NCBI GenBank assembly: GCA_905193485.1
Contig: CAJJOX010000053.1
Location: forward strand, 1 to 11,798
Direction: 5' to 3'
Origin: an uncultured Porphyromonadaceae bacterium
GTDB lineage: Bacteria > Bacteroidota > Bacteroidia > Bacteroidales > Muribaculaceae
DNA length: 11,798 bases
Part shown: positions 1-7,860 of the stretch, piece after piece
Position numbering within the stretch: the stretch's first letter is position 1
Layout of the letters: each line of letters opens with the position of its first letter
Made by a program: the position numbers and the translations under genes
Notes under the pieces: model-generated
What the model was told of the DNA's origin: nothing
Database searches by the model: none
What the model saw: the letters and a program-made list of their open reading frames with translations, nothing else

Positions 1-2103
1 CACTTCCTGAGGAAGCTTGATGTCGGTGCCTCGGCCCGCCATGTTGGTAGCGATGGTCACGGTGCCCGCCTTGCCGGCGAGAGCCACGATCTCTGCCTCC
101 TTCTGATGCAGTTTGGCATTGAGGACGTTGTGGGGGATATTGCGCATCTTGAGCATGCGGGAGAGTAATTCCGAGATCTCGACCGATGTTGTGCCTACGA
201 GTACCGGGCGGCCGGCCGAAACGAGTTTCTGTATCTCGTCGATGACTGCGGCGTATTTTTCCTTTTTTGTCTTGTAGACACGGTCTTTGAGATCAAGACG
301 TGCAACCGGACGGTTGGTGGGGATAGTGACTACGTCAAGTTTGTAGATATCCCAGAATTCACCGGCCTCGGTTTCGGCCGTACCGGTCATGCCGGCGAGG
401 CGGTGATACATGCGGAAGTAGTTCTGGAGCGTGATGGTCGCGAATGTCTGTGTGGCGGCCTCCACCTTGACACCTTCTTTGGCTTCGATTGCCTGATGGA
501 GCCCGTCGGAGTAGCGGCGGCCCTCCATGATACGTCCTGTCTGCTCGTCGACGATTTTTATTTTGTTGTCGTCGATCACATATTCGACATCTTTCTCGAA
601 GAGAGTGTAGGCTTTGAGCAGCTGTGTGACGGTGTGGACGCGTTCGGCCTTGACGGCATAATTCTGCATTAGCTCGTCTTTTTTCTGGCGGCGTTCTGCA
701 AGATCCTTGATCGTTTCGGTTTCGGATAGCTCGGCTGCGATGTCGGGCAGGACGAAAAAGTTAGGGTCGGCCGAGTTGCCGGTCAGGGTGTCGATGCCTT
801 TGTCGGTGAGTTCGACAGAGCGGTTTTTCTCGTCTATGACGAAGTAGAGCGGCTCTGTGGCTTTCGGCATTTCGCGTGAATTGTCCTGAAGATAATAGGC
901 TTCGGTCTGGAGCAGGATGTTTTTCATGCCTTCCTGACTGAGGAAGCGGATGAGTGCGCTGTTTTTCGGCAGACCCTTGTAGGCGCGGAACAGAAGAAGA
1001 GCGCCTTCTTTGCGCACATCCTTGTCGTCGCTGGCAAGCTTTGTTTTGGCTTCGGAAAGGATCTGGGTGACGAGGCGTCGCTGTGCATTGACAACCGTTT
1101 CGACGTTGGGGCGGAACATCTCAAACATCTGGTCGTCGCCTTTGGGGACAGGGCCGGAGATGATGAGGGGGGTGCGGGCGTCGTCGATGAGGACGGAGTC
1201 GACCTCGTCGACAATGGCATAATAGTGCTTGCGCTGTACCATGTCGCCCGGGGTGAGAGCCATATTGTCGCGGAGGTAGTCAAAACCGAATTCGTTGTTG
1301 GTGCCGAATGTGATGTCGCAATTGTAGGCGGCCCGGCGCTGTGGGGTGTTGGGTTCGTGCTTGTCGATGCAGTCGACAGTCGAACCATGAAACATATAGA
1401 GCGGACCCATCCATTCCGAGTCGCGTTTCGAGAGGTAGTCGTTGACGGTTACAACGTGGACCCCCCGTCCGGAAAGCGAGCGGAGGAATACCGGTAGTGT
1501 GGCGACGAGTGTTTTGCCTTCACCGGTAGCCATTTCGGCGATTTTTCCCTGATGGAGAACCACACCGCCGATAAGCTGCACGTCGTAGTGCACCATATCC
1601 CATGTGATTTCGTTGCCTCCGGCGATCCAATGGTTTTTATAGATGGCTTTGTCGCCCTCGATGGTGAGAAAATCCTTTCCCTGGGCGGCGAGATCCCGGT
1701 CGAGCTGAGTGGCGGTGACTTCGACGGTCGGTGAAGCGGCGAAGCGTGCGGCGGTTTCGCGCATTGTGGCAAACACCACAGGCAGGTGTTCGTTGAGCTT
1801 GTCCTCGATGGTGTCGAGTATGTTTTTTTCGCGACGGTCGAGTTCATCCCAAAGCGGCTGGCGTTTCTCGACTTCGATGGTTTCGACATCGCGCCGTATC
1901 TCATCGATGCGGTTTTGGTCGGCTTCGATTGACCGGCGGATGTCGGCACGGACATCGGTGATTTTCTGGCGTAGCTGATCGGCTGTCAGCTTTTCCATTT
2001 CCGGTCCGAGAGCTTTGATGCGGTCAACGATGGGTTTGATTTCCTTGAGGTCGCGTTGCGATTTGTTGCCGAATATTTTGCTTAAAAAAGAATTGAATGA
2101 CAT
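1..2103 (-). CDS. secA: Protein translocase ATPase SecA, C-terminus cut off by window edge
   Basis: SecA is the cytoplasmic ATPase that pushes unfolded preproteins through SecYEG. The frame is open from the ATG at 2103 to base 1 (701 codons); I translated it by hand. The start [12 protein letters not shown] resembles the amphipathic SecA N-terminus. Walker A MATGEGKT lies at residues 191-198 (Lys197), the DEVD Walker B at 299-302, and motif [15 protein letters not shown] near 685-697, at the left edge. Walker A lies about 90 residues later than in E. coli because of two insertions, one charged and probably helical (about 60-105) and one (about 125-170) before HYDVQLIGG; this enlarged N-terminus is typical of Bacteroidota SecA. 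The rest of the second motor domain, the helical scaffold/wing region and the C-terminal tail lie outside. The gene has its own promoter at 2175-2182 and follows the sulfatase after 170 nt. Confidence 0.97.
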   Translation of the reverse strand, partial: MSFNSFLSKIFGNKSQRDLKEIKPIVDRIKALGPEMEKLTADQLRQKITDVRADIRRSIEADQNRIDEIRRDVETIEVEKRQPLWDELDRREKNILDTIEDKLNEHLPVVFATMRETAARFAASPTVEVTATQLDRDLAAQGKDFLTIEGDKAIYKNHWIAGGNEITWDMVHYDVQLIGGVVLHQGKIAEMATGEGKTLVATLPVFLRSLSGRGVHVVTVNDYLSKRDSEWMGPLYMFHGSTVDCIDKHEPNTPQRRAAYNCDITFGTNNEFGFDYLRDNMALTPGDMVQRKHYYAIVDEVDSVLIDDARTPLIISGPVPKGDDQMFEMFRPNVETVVNAQRRLVTQILSEAKTKLASDDKDVRKEGALLLFRAYKGLPKNSALIRFLSQEGMKNILLQTEAYYLQDNSREMPKATEPLYFVIDEKNRSVELTDKGIDTLTGNSADPNFFVLPDIAAELSETETIKDLAERRQKKDELMQNYAVKAERVHTVTQLLKAYTLFEKDVEYVIDDNKIKIVDEQTGRIMEGRRYSDGLHQAIEAKEGVKVEAATQTFATITLQNYFRMYHRLAGMTGTAETEAGEFWDIYKLDVVTIPTNRPVARLDLKDRVYKTKKEKYAAVIDEIQKLVSAGRPVLVGTTSVEISELLSRMLKMRNIPHNVLNAKLHQKEAEIVALAGKAGTVTIATNMAGRGTDIKLPQEV

Positions 2104-2174
2104 TTATGTTCTGTGTTTTAATTGTTTGCTGTCTCGATTCGGCCGAAAGAGTCATCAGGTGGCAAAATCGGGTG

Positions 2175-2182
2175 CAAAGATA
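2175..2182 (-). promoter_or_regulatory. Bacteroidota -7 promoter element for secA
   Basis: The minus strand reads TATCTTTG, a perfect match to the Bacteroidota sigma-ABfr -7 consensus TAnnTTTG, followed by GCACCC. It lies 71 nt before the secA ATG, which would give a leader of about 65 nt. I see no good TTTG -33 element at the usual 19-21 nt spacing; the nearest T-rich stretch is slightly further upstream. It makes secA at least partly independent of the sulfatase gene before it. Confidence 0.6.
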
Positions 2183-2239
2183 GTGAAAATGGGCGAGATA
2201 GGGTAGCTAAAAACGCTAAATAATGAATATTGAAGTGCT

Positions 2240-2271
2240 GTTTTGTCTTAAAACAAGCCGACCGCAGGGCT
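2240..2271 (-). terminator. Weak terminator-like hairpin after the sulfatase gene
   Basis: Two bases past the sulfatase stop codon the minus strand has AGCC, an 8-nt loop and GGCT (2271 down to 2256), followed by TGTTTTAAG. The stem is only 4 bp and the T-run is interrupted. The following bases also form a small AT-rich inverted repeat (GTTTT with AAAAC). This is the right place for the end of the galE-to-sulfatase transcript, but the structure is weak and read-through into secA is possible. Confidence 0.3.
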
Positions 2272-2273
2272 GA

Positions 2274-3818
2274 CTATTCCCTCTTTGGCATTGTCACATG
2301 GAAATGAGGGTTGGGTATATGCTCGTTTTCAACAATGTCGATCAGCCGGCTTACGATGTCGGGGTGATCGCAGGCTATGTCGTGGTCTTCGTGGAGATCG
2401 GTGGCAAGATTGTAGAGATGTGGCTTGCCGGATTTGACGATGAGTTTCCAGTCGCCTTCCCTTACCCCTATCTGGTCGGTTTCATTAAATTCCCAATAAA
2501 GGAACGGATGCGTTTCCTGCCCGGGTTGATTTAAAAGGGTGGGATAGAATGAAATGCCGTCAAAACGGTCGTCGGCAATGTCGGTGTTGGCGTAGCGGCC
2601 TGGAAAATCGGTGACTCCTGTGAGCCGAGCCATGGTCGGCATGATGTCATAAAAGGCAATCTGGAGGTCGGATGTACGTCCCGGCTCTATGGTACCGGGC
2701 CAGAAAGCTATAAATGGCACGCGTATGCCGCCTTCATGAATCTGGCGTTTGAGCCCTTGCAGTTTGCCGTCGCGGCCAAAGAATGTCGGATCGGCTCCGC
2801 CTTCCTCATGCGGGCCGTTGTCGCTGGTGAAAATGACGAGCGTGTTGCGGTCAAGTCCCTTTTCGCGAAGCAGTCGCAGTATGTCGCCCACATATGAATC
2901 GAGCCGTGTGATCATGGCCGCGAATTGCGCATGGGTGTGGGTGGTGGCGTTGTAACGGGATCCTTCTTGTCCGGGCCAGTTGAAATCGTCGGTGAACTTA
3001 GCCCTGTAGGAAGCCACGATAGAGTCATCGGGCTGCACCAGTTCGGCATGGGGAAGGGTGTAGGTGAGCAGGCCGAAGAACGGTTGATCCGCAGACCGGT
3101 CACTTAGCCATTCCATTGCCTTGGCGTGTATGATGTCGGCTGAATACTGCGGGCGTCTGTAATAGTCTGGGCCGAACATGGGATACCTGATGTTGTCTTC
3201 CAGGACAACCCGCACGGTGGCCGTGTCGCCGGCGACGCGGCTGAAACGGTTGAGGAAGTTAGGATAATAGAGATGGGCCTGGAACTGGCATATGTATCCG
3301 AAGAACTCGTCTATGCCGCGCTTTTCGGGAACGGAACGGGAGCCTTCATATCCGCCGGCCCATTTTCCGAACATGCCGGTGGTGTAGCCGCGGTCTTTGA
3401 ATATTTCCGGAAGGATGACGTGTGTCGAATCGTAGGGGTGCTGTCCGACGACGGAGAAGTCGGTGTTCCGGCCATATCTGACGGTCGGCACGTCGCGCCA
3501 GTATTCCTTGTTGCCCCTCACTTCGCAGTGGCCGGAATGTTGTCCGGTCATGAGCGATGCACGTGATGGAGCGCTTACGGGGCTTCCGGCATAGGCTTGT
3601 GTGAAGCGTATGCCGTTGGCCGCCATGCTGTCGATGCACGGAGTGGATATATATGGTTGCCCGTAGCATCCGAGGTCACCGTAGCCCATGTCGTCGCACA
3701 TGATGATGAGTACGTTTGGCCGGGCGTCCTGAACCGTATCCTGTTCAAGCGCGGTTGCGGCGACCGGAAGCGTCATTGTGCCGGCTCCTGCAAGAAGGAG
3801 CATTTTTTTTGTTTTCAT
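2274..3818 (-). CDS. Secreted sulfatase, S1 family, serine-type
   Basis: A 514-residue sulfatase that would hydrolyse sulfate esters, probably on sulfated glycans, in the periplasm or at the cell surface. I chose the ATG at 3818 because MKTKKMLLLAGAG starts a signal peptide, probably cleaved near ATA-LEQ (residue 23); the longer open frame upstream runs into the preceding gene. Calcium-ligand candidates are Asp42-Asp43 (MCDDMGYGDLG) and Asp333-Asn334 (TSDNGPH). The maturation motif S82-A-P-S-R-x4-T-G is serine-type, so formylglycine would be made from Ser82 by a radical-SAM maturase (anSME), not present in this window. Other active-site candidates are Arg86, Lys152 (GKW), His257 (LPHAE) and Lys357 (GLKR). 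The usual GKWHLG reads GKWAGG, so its histidine is absent. The DEFFGY...Q-AH-YYP stretch (171-186) recalls subfamily S1_16, but I cannot assign subfamily or substrate. Last gene of the putative galE operon. Confidence 0.93.
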   Translation of the reverse strand: MKTKKMLLLAGAGTMTLPVAATALEQDTVQDARPNVLIIMCDDMGYGDLGCYGQPYISTPCIDSMAANGIRFTQAYAGSPVSAPSRASLMTGQHSGHCEVRGNKEYWRDVPTVRYGRNTDFSVVGQHPYDSTHVILPEIFKDRGYTTGMFGKWAGGYEGSRSVPEKRGIDEFFGYICQFQAHLYYPNFLNRFSRVAGDTATVRVVLEDNIRYPMFGPDYYRRPQYSADIIHAKAMEWLSDRSADQPFFGLLTYTLPHAELVQPDDSIVASYRAKFTDDFNWPGQEGSRYNATTHTHAQFAAMITRLDSYVGDILRLLREKGLDRNTLVIFTSDNGPHEEGGADPTFFGRDGKLQGLKRQIHEGGIRVPFIAFWPGTIEPGRTSDLQIAFYDIMPTMARLTGVTDFPGRYANTDIADDRFDGISFYPTLLNQPGQETHPFLYWEFNETDQIGVREGDWKLIVKSGKPHLYNLATDLHEDHDIACDHPDIVSRLIDIVENEHIPNPHFHVTMPKRE

Positions 3819-3870
3819 TGTCGAGTTGGAAACAGGTGAAAGAGGAATGATTTTGGGGTGAGAGCTGAGA

Positions 3871-3896
3871 GCAGTAATGACGGGAACGATTACTGC
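3871..3896. repeat. Perfect 8-bp inverted repeat between the pseudo-phosphatase and sulfatase genes
   Basis: GCAGTAAT at 3871-3878 and ATTACTGC at 3889-3896 are exact reverse complements separated by 10 nt. In the minus-strand transcript the hairpin starts 5 nt after the stop codon of the PafA-like gene. No U-run follows on the minus-strand side, so it does not look like an ordinary intrinsic terminator; it could protect an mRNA 3' end, reduce read-through into the sulfatase, or bind a protein. The stretch 3819-3901 shows no TAnnTTTG promoter for the sulfatase. Confidence 0.6.
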
Positions 3897-3901
3897 AAGT
3901 G

Positions 3902-5515
3902 TCAACGCAAGTGCAGCGGACGGACAGAGGCTGCATTGGGTGACCTGATGCGGAGCACACGGGCTACGGTCGGAGCGATTGCACGAGCGTCGACAGTCAT
4001 GTCGATGCGCTGGGGGGCAACGGCAGGAGAAAGAATGAATGCGGGGATGCGCGTTGCGTTGACGCGTTCCGACGGACGTGGCTTTTTTGTCTTTGCTTTG
4101 ATGGATGTGGCACCTTCGTCGTCGGTGATCACCCATCCGGGATTTATCTCGATGATGACGTCGCCGCAGTGCTCGACCGAAGTGTTGCGTTTGAGAGCCT
4201 GTGGATTGTCGCCTGCGCGGGCGGCAAGGACATCGTCGATGGTGTAAACGTTGCATACGCCGGCCATGCGGGCGAGAAAATCGGCCACTTCGGTGCGGAA
4301 TGAGGCAAGGTTGAGGTCGCGGTCGGCGATGAGTTTGCGGTTGAGGAAAAACTGCTTGTCATAGTAGCCCGAAATCCAGTCGCCGTTGCCGTGTGTGGCC
4401 ATGAGATACATGTCGAGGAGCGACATGGCTTTGCGGATGGAGTATTCGCCTGTGGGAATGTTCCATCTGGCATCATCGGCCGGATGACGGTTCTCGGCGG
4501 GAATGCCGGTGAGGAATATGGTGGTGTTTCCGGTACCGGCGGCCCGGTCGGCGGCCTCGAAAAGTCGGGCAAGGTCACGGTCGAGGCGTATGTACATATC
4601 CATCGTTTCGCTTCGGCTCGCTTCGGCGGGGCTTACGGAATATGTGAGGTTGAGCATGTCGGTGGCCGGGTCGCGACCGAGTGACGCCGAAGTGATGATG
4701 TCGATGCCGAGATCCGTGACTTCGGTGTTGGCCATGGGCGTTGATTTGAATGCCTCGAACCGATCGAACTGCCGCTGCGGATATTGATGACGGAACGGAT
4801 TGGAACGTTCGGAACGTGAAAGGAGCGGGTAGGCGTCCATGGGGAGCACTGGCTCCCATTTCATGGTGTCGAGCCGTGAATGGAGCGGATTGCGGTAGTT
4901 GCGGTTGGTGACCGCGCGGGGCATGTCTTTGTAGAATGTCGACGATGCCCAGTTGCCGGTATGGTCATAGATCCAGCATGCGCTGTTGGCTGCGTGACCG
5001 GCAGATATGATGGCGATCTGAGGGTCGGGAGCCAGACTATAGACAAGACCGTCGCCGTCGGAGTCGATGCGGAGTTCGTCGGCGATGGTGGACACTTTCA
5101 GCGCTTTTGGCGAGAATGTTTCGTCGGTGAAGTTGCCCATGCTTTTGGCATCGAGCAACACGTGTGAGGCGCGGTCGGTCGCTGGAGAATAGATGTGTCG
5201 GGCCGGAATGCCGTTCACCATGGGCGATGAACCGGTGTATATGATTGCTGTTGCGGCTGTGGGGTCGATTCCGGGGCCGTAGTCGACGTCGGTTAATGTG
5301 ACGCCCGAACGCATGAGCCTCTTGAAACCGCCTTCGGTGAAGTGCGGCTCGAGGGCTGTCAGATAGTCGTCGGAGAGGCCTTCGACGATTATGCCTATGA
5401 CCAGCGGCGAGCGGTTGACGGCGTTCTGTGCCTGAACGCTGAGGGCGGTCAGCAGAACGGCCATCACGTGTATCATCCGTGTCGGAGCCGTGTTATGTCG
5501 TCTTTCTTTTTTCAC
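3902..5515 (-). CDS. PafA-like alkaline phosphatase superfamily protein, apparently catalytically dead
   Basis: A 537-residue exported protein resembling PafA and nucleotide pyrophosphatase/phosphodiesterases over its whole length: GGFKRLM (62-68), IYTGSSPMVNGI (92-103), SAGH...WIYDHTGNW (171-189), YIRLDRDLARLF (308-319), IPTGEY (353-358), GDVIIEINPGW (451-461) and IAPTVARVL (513-521). The catalytic positions are not conserved: the metal Asp after the first strand is Glu45, the Asp/His ligand segment after the next strand reads SVSPAEASR (293-301), the usual ADHG reads TGIP (336-339), and the C-terminal ligand His is missing. I therefore infer a pseudoenzyme. The listed start is GTG at 5515, overlapping lnb by 23 nt and giving a basic n-region (MKKERRH) before the hydrophobic core and AQA-type cleavage site near residue 29; ATG at 5476 is a non-overlapping alternative. 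Function unknown; its place behind lnb suggests an envelope role. Confidence 0.85.
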   Translation of the reverse strand: MKKERRHNTAPTRMIHVMAVLLTALSVQAQNAVNRSPLVIGIIVEGLSDDYLTALEPHFTEGGFKRLMRSGVTLTDVDYGPGIDPTAATAIIYTGSSPMVNGIPARHIYSPATDRASHVLLDAKSMGNFTDETFSPKALKVSTIADELRIDSDGDGLVYSLAPDPQIAIISAGHAANSACWIYDHTGNWASSTFYKDMPRAVTNRNYRNPLHSRLDTMKWEPVLPMDAYPLLSRSERSNPFRHQYPQRQFDRFEAFKSTPMANTEVTDLGIDIITSASLGRDPATDMLNLTYSVSPAEASRSETMDMYIRLDRDLARLFEAADRAAGTGNTTIFLTGIPAENRHPADDARWNIPTGEYSIRKAMSLLDMYLMATHGNGDWISGYYDKQFFLNRKLIADRDLNLASFRTEVADFLARMAGVCNVYTIDDVLAARAGDNPQALKRNTSVEHCGDVIIEINPGWVITDDEGATSIKAKTKKPRPSERVNATRIPAFILSPAVAPQRIDMTVDARAIAPTVARVLRIRSPNAASVRPLHLR

Positions 5516-6755
5516 GTGATCTGATTATGATGAAAATGCTGCGGATGATGCCGGCAAGCATCATGGGCGGAAATGCCGGATTGCAGGATTGAACTCCGGA
5601 TAAAAACAGCAATCCCAGCGAGAGAGTGGCAAGAGAGGAGGCGAGGAGGTATATGACGAGAAACCGTTGTGCGGCGCGCCGCCATATCAAGCCCGGCACG
5701 AGGAGGCACAGCGGATTGAGCCATAGCAGGAGCCAGTTGGGCGATGTCGCTTCATGGACGGAGATGAAGATTAGGAAAGCGATGATGCATCCAAGGATGC
5801 CGTATGTGCCGAAGAGGATTGAATCGAACCAGCGTGACCGGCGTCGTCGCGTGATGTCGAACCATGTGATGGCGCATGTGGCGATGAGCAACGCCGTCAT
5901 TGCTGTCAGCGGCGTGAGCGGCCATGGAGTGGGTTGCGACAAGGTGCCATCGGGCGCGCCATGAACGAGAATGTGAGTCGAAGAAACGAGAGGCCGGGCG
6001 GGGGAACCGTGTGATGTCGGGATGACGGCGTCGGCTACAAGCTGTTGCATCACCACGGGGGCAAACATGGTTTCCCGCTGCGTGATGGTGCGGTCAACAC
6101 CGCTTCCGAGACAAAGATCGATGCCGAACTGATACCAGGGATAATCGGCATGGAAGTGGCGCATCTCGTTGCGGAATGTCGGGCTCTGCCCGAGATCGGT
6201 ATATTCTGAGGTGAATTGCAGCGGTTCGCCTATCGCACACTCGATCATGGCGAGAGGACGTGTGGCGCAATTGTCGAGCACGTAGTTATATCGATAAATG
6301 CGGTTTTCGGGAAGAAGATTCTCGTCGATGAGTCCGATAAGCCTGATCGATTGCGATGGCGTGAGGTCAAGGATCTGTTCCGTGACGCTGCGGCCTGCGG
6401 ATGCATAGGCATTGAGAAACGTCGGTGTAGATGTGATGCCTATGGAATAGTCGGTTTCACCTTTGACAAACCGGTAAACAAATCCGGGGGAGGCGAAGTC
6501 GAAAACGCCCCAGTTGACTGTGATGTCAAGTGTTTCTGCCGGGTTTCCGTAGCGGTATTGGAGGCGGATGGCCGAATGACCCTCGAGTTCATATACCTCG
6601 GCTCCGGGCCCGCATGTGAGAAGGCTTATCGAAATAGCGCTGTCGGCTGCAACGGGTGTCGGCAGAAAGTGCCGTTGCGCCCTGAGCGCCGGTATGGCGG
6701 TCAGGACGCAAAGCAATATCGTGAGTGTGATGCGGTGACAGGGCATTGCCGACAT
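5493..6755 (-). CDS. lnb: Lnb/DUF4105 family protein, probable lipoprotein N-acyltransferase
   Basis: A 420-residue inner-membrane protein with the Lnb N-terminal periplasmic domain (formerly DUF4105). From memory, Lnb was identified in Bacteroides as the enzyme that N-acylates the lipid-modified cysteine of mature lipoproteins, replacing the missing Lnt. A signal peptide or anchor (about 8-26) is followed by the domain: LLTCGPGAEVYELEGHSAIR (45-64, His60), WGVFDF (82-87), KGETDYSIG (98-106), ENRIYRYNYVLDNCATRP (150-167, Cys163) and PWYQFGIDLCLG (206-217). His60 and Cys163 fit the NlpC/P60-like His-Cys pair. About five membrane helices follow (near 283-299, 310-332, 340-357, 364-386, 395-412), with a basic RRRRSR loop at 303-308. 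The ATG is 9 nt past the galE stop; a second ATG (codon 4) is possible. That this copy is the N-acyltransferase rather than a DUF4105 paralogue is inference. Confidence 0.85.
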   Translation of the reverse strand: MSAMPCHRITLTILLCVLTAIPALRAQRHFLPTPVAADSAISISLLTCGPGAEVYELEGHSAIRLQYRYGNPAETLDITVNWGVFDFASPGFVYRFVKGETDYSIGITSTPTFLNAYASAGRSVTEQILDLTPSQSIRLIGLIDENLLPENRIYRYNYVLDNCATRPLAMIECAIGEPLQFTSEYTDLGQSPTFRNEMRHFHADYPWYQFGIDLCLGSGVDRTITQRETMFAPVVMQQLVADAVIPTSHGSPARPLVSSTHILVHGAPDGTLSQPTPWPLTPLTAMTALLIATCAITWFDITRRRRSRWFDSILFGTYGILGCIIAFLIFISVHEATSPNWLLLWLNPLCLLVPGLIWRRAAQRFLVIYLLASSLATLSLGLLFLSGVQSCNPAFPPMMLAGIIRSIFIIIRSREKRKTT

Positions 6756-6764
6756 CGTTGCTGA

Positions 6765-7802
6765 TCACATGATGCCGCGCTCGCGGAGCTTGCACTGCCA
6801 TGCCCATGCTGAGCGCATGGTGTCGTCAAGCGTGGAAGTCGCTTTCCAGCCGAGCACTTCGTTGGCGTAAGACGGATCGGCCCAAACTTTTTCGATGTCG
6901 CCTTCTCTGCGTCCGACGATTTTGTGGGGGACTTTCACTCCGGTGGCGCTTTCAAATGTGTTGATGAGTTCGAGCACCGATGTGCCACGGCCTGTTCCGA
7001 GATTGAATATCTCGATTTTGTCATCGGATGCGTTGTCAAGCATTCGCTCGACGGCAAGGACATGGGCTTTTGCAAGGTCGACCACGTTGATATAGTCGCG
7101 GATGCATGAGCCGTCGGGGGTGTCATAGTCATCGCCGAACACGCTGAGTTCCTTGCGTATGCCGATTGCAGTCTGAGTGAGGTAGGGGATGAGATTCTGG
7201 GGCACGCCGTTGGGGAGTTCGCCGATCTCGGCTGTGGGGTGTGCGCCTACGGGATTGAAATATCGTAGGATCACGCTTTTGAACGGTGCGCCGGAGTTGA
7301 TCACGTCGGTGATTATTTCTTCGGAAATCTGTTTTGTGTTGCCGTAGGGTGAAGTGGCTTTTTTGATGGGTGACTGTTCGGTTACGGGGTTATGGTCAGG
7401 CTCGCCATAGACGGTGCATGACGACGAAAAGACAATACCTTTCACTCCATTGGGCCCCATAAGGTCGAGCAGGTTGAGGAGCGTATTGAGGTTGTTTCGA
7501 TAATAGAGGATAGGCTTCTGCACAGATTCGCCGACGGCTTTGCTTGCTGCGAAGTTGATGATGCCGCGGATGTCGGGATAGTCGGCGAAAAGCTTTGTCA
7601 GGGCGGCCATGTCGGTGCAGTCGGCTTCTACAAAGTCGGGACGCAGGCCGGTGATGCGTTCTATGCCGTCGAGAACGTCGCGGCTTGAGTTGGAGAGATT
7701 GTCGATGATCACAACCGGATAGCCGGCGTTCTGGAGCTCGACCACAGTGTGGGAGCCGATGTAGCCGGTACCGCCGGTTACGAGTATTCTGTCTGTTTTC
7801 AT
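6765..7802 (-). CDS. galE: UDP-glucose 4-epimerase
   Basis: Cytoplasmic NAD-dependent epimerase interconverting UDP-glucose and UDP-galactose, used in galactose catabolism (Leloir pathway) and to supply UDP-galactose for surface polysaccharides. The 345-residue protein has the usual full length. The Rossmann dinucleotide motif GGTGYIGSH is at 10-18, the NFAASKAVGES stretch at 83-93, the catalytic Ser in SSSCTVYG (126-133), and the Tyr153-x3-Lys157 pair in SPYGNTK. YFNPVGAHP (181-189) and GDGxxIRDYI-like sequence further on are typical GalE landmarks. The ATG at 7802 begins MKTDRILVTGG. It is the first gene of a probable operon with lnb, the PafA-like gene and the sulfatase; a TAnnTTTG promoter lies about 40 nt upstream. 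Confidence 0.97.
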   Translation of the reverse strand: MKTDRILVTGGTGYIGSHTVVELQNAGYPVVIIDNLSNSSRDVLDGIERITGLRPDFVEADCTDMAALTKLFADYPDIRGIINFAASKAVGESVQKPILYYRNNLNTLLNLLDLMGPNGVKGIVFSSSCTVYGEPDHNPVTEQSPIKKATSPYGNTKQISEEIITDVINSGAPFKSVILRYFNPVGAHPTAEIGELPNGVPQNLIPYLTQTAIGIRKELSVFGDDYDTPDGSCIRDYINVVDLAKAHVLAVERMLDNASDDKIEIFNLGTGRGTSVLELINTFESATGVKVPHKIVGRREGDIEKVWADPSYANEVLGWKATSTLDDTMRSAWAWQCKLRERGIM

Positions 7803-7840
7803 CGTTTTGTTGATATTGGATTGAATTATATAATATGGTG

Positions 7841-7848
7841 CAAATATA
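7841..7848 (-). promoter_or_regulatory. Bacteroidota -7 promoter element for the galE operon
   Basis: The minus strand reads TATATTTG followed by GCACC, matching TAnnTTTG, 38 nt before the galE ATG. The 58-nt gap between the U32 gene stop and galE is strongly AT-rich, as expected of a promoter, and any -33 element would fall inside the last codons of the U32 gene. I see no clear TTTG there. Confidence 0.65.
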
Positions 7849-7860
7849 GCGAAATAATTT

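Noticed and set aside
924..1955. Two long minus-strand open frames (1449-1955 and 924-1388) overlapping secA
   Set aside because: They are out-of-frame readings of secA, rich in Ser/Thr/Pro, and the secA frame itself is uninterrupted with all motifs.
3819..4256. Open frame upstream of the sulfatase ATG that would extend the protein to 660 residues
   Set aside because: The extra 146 residues are low-complexity, Arg/His-rich and mostly overlap the 3' end of the PafA-like gene in another frame; a clear signal peptide begins at the ATG at 3818.
5474..5515. Alternative ATG start (5476) for the PafA-like gene
   Set aside because: It is possible and avoids the overlap with lnb, but the signal peptide would lose its basic n-region, so the GTG at 5515 is preferred. 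Not excluded.
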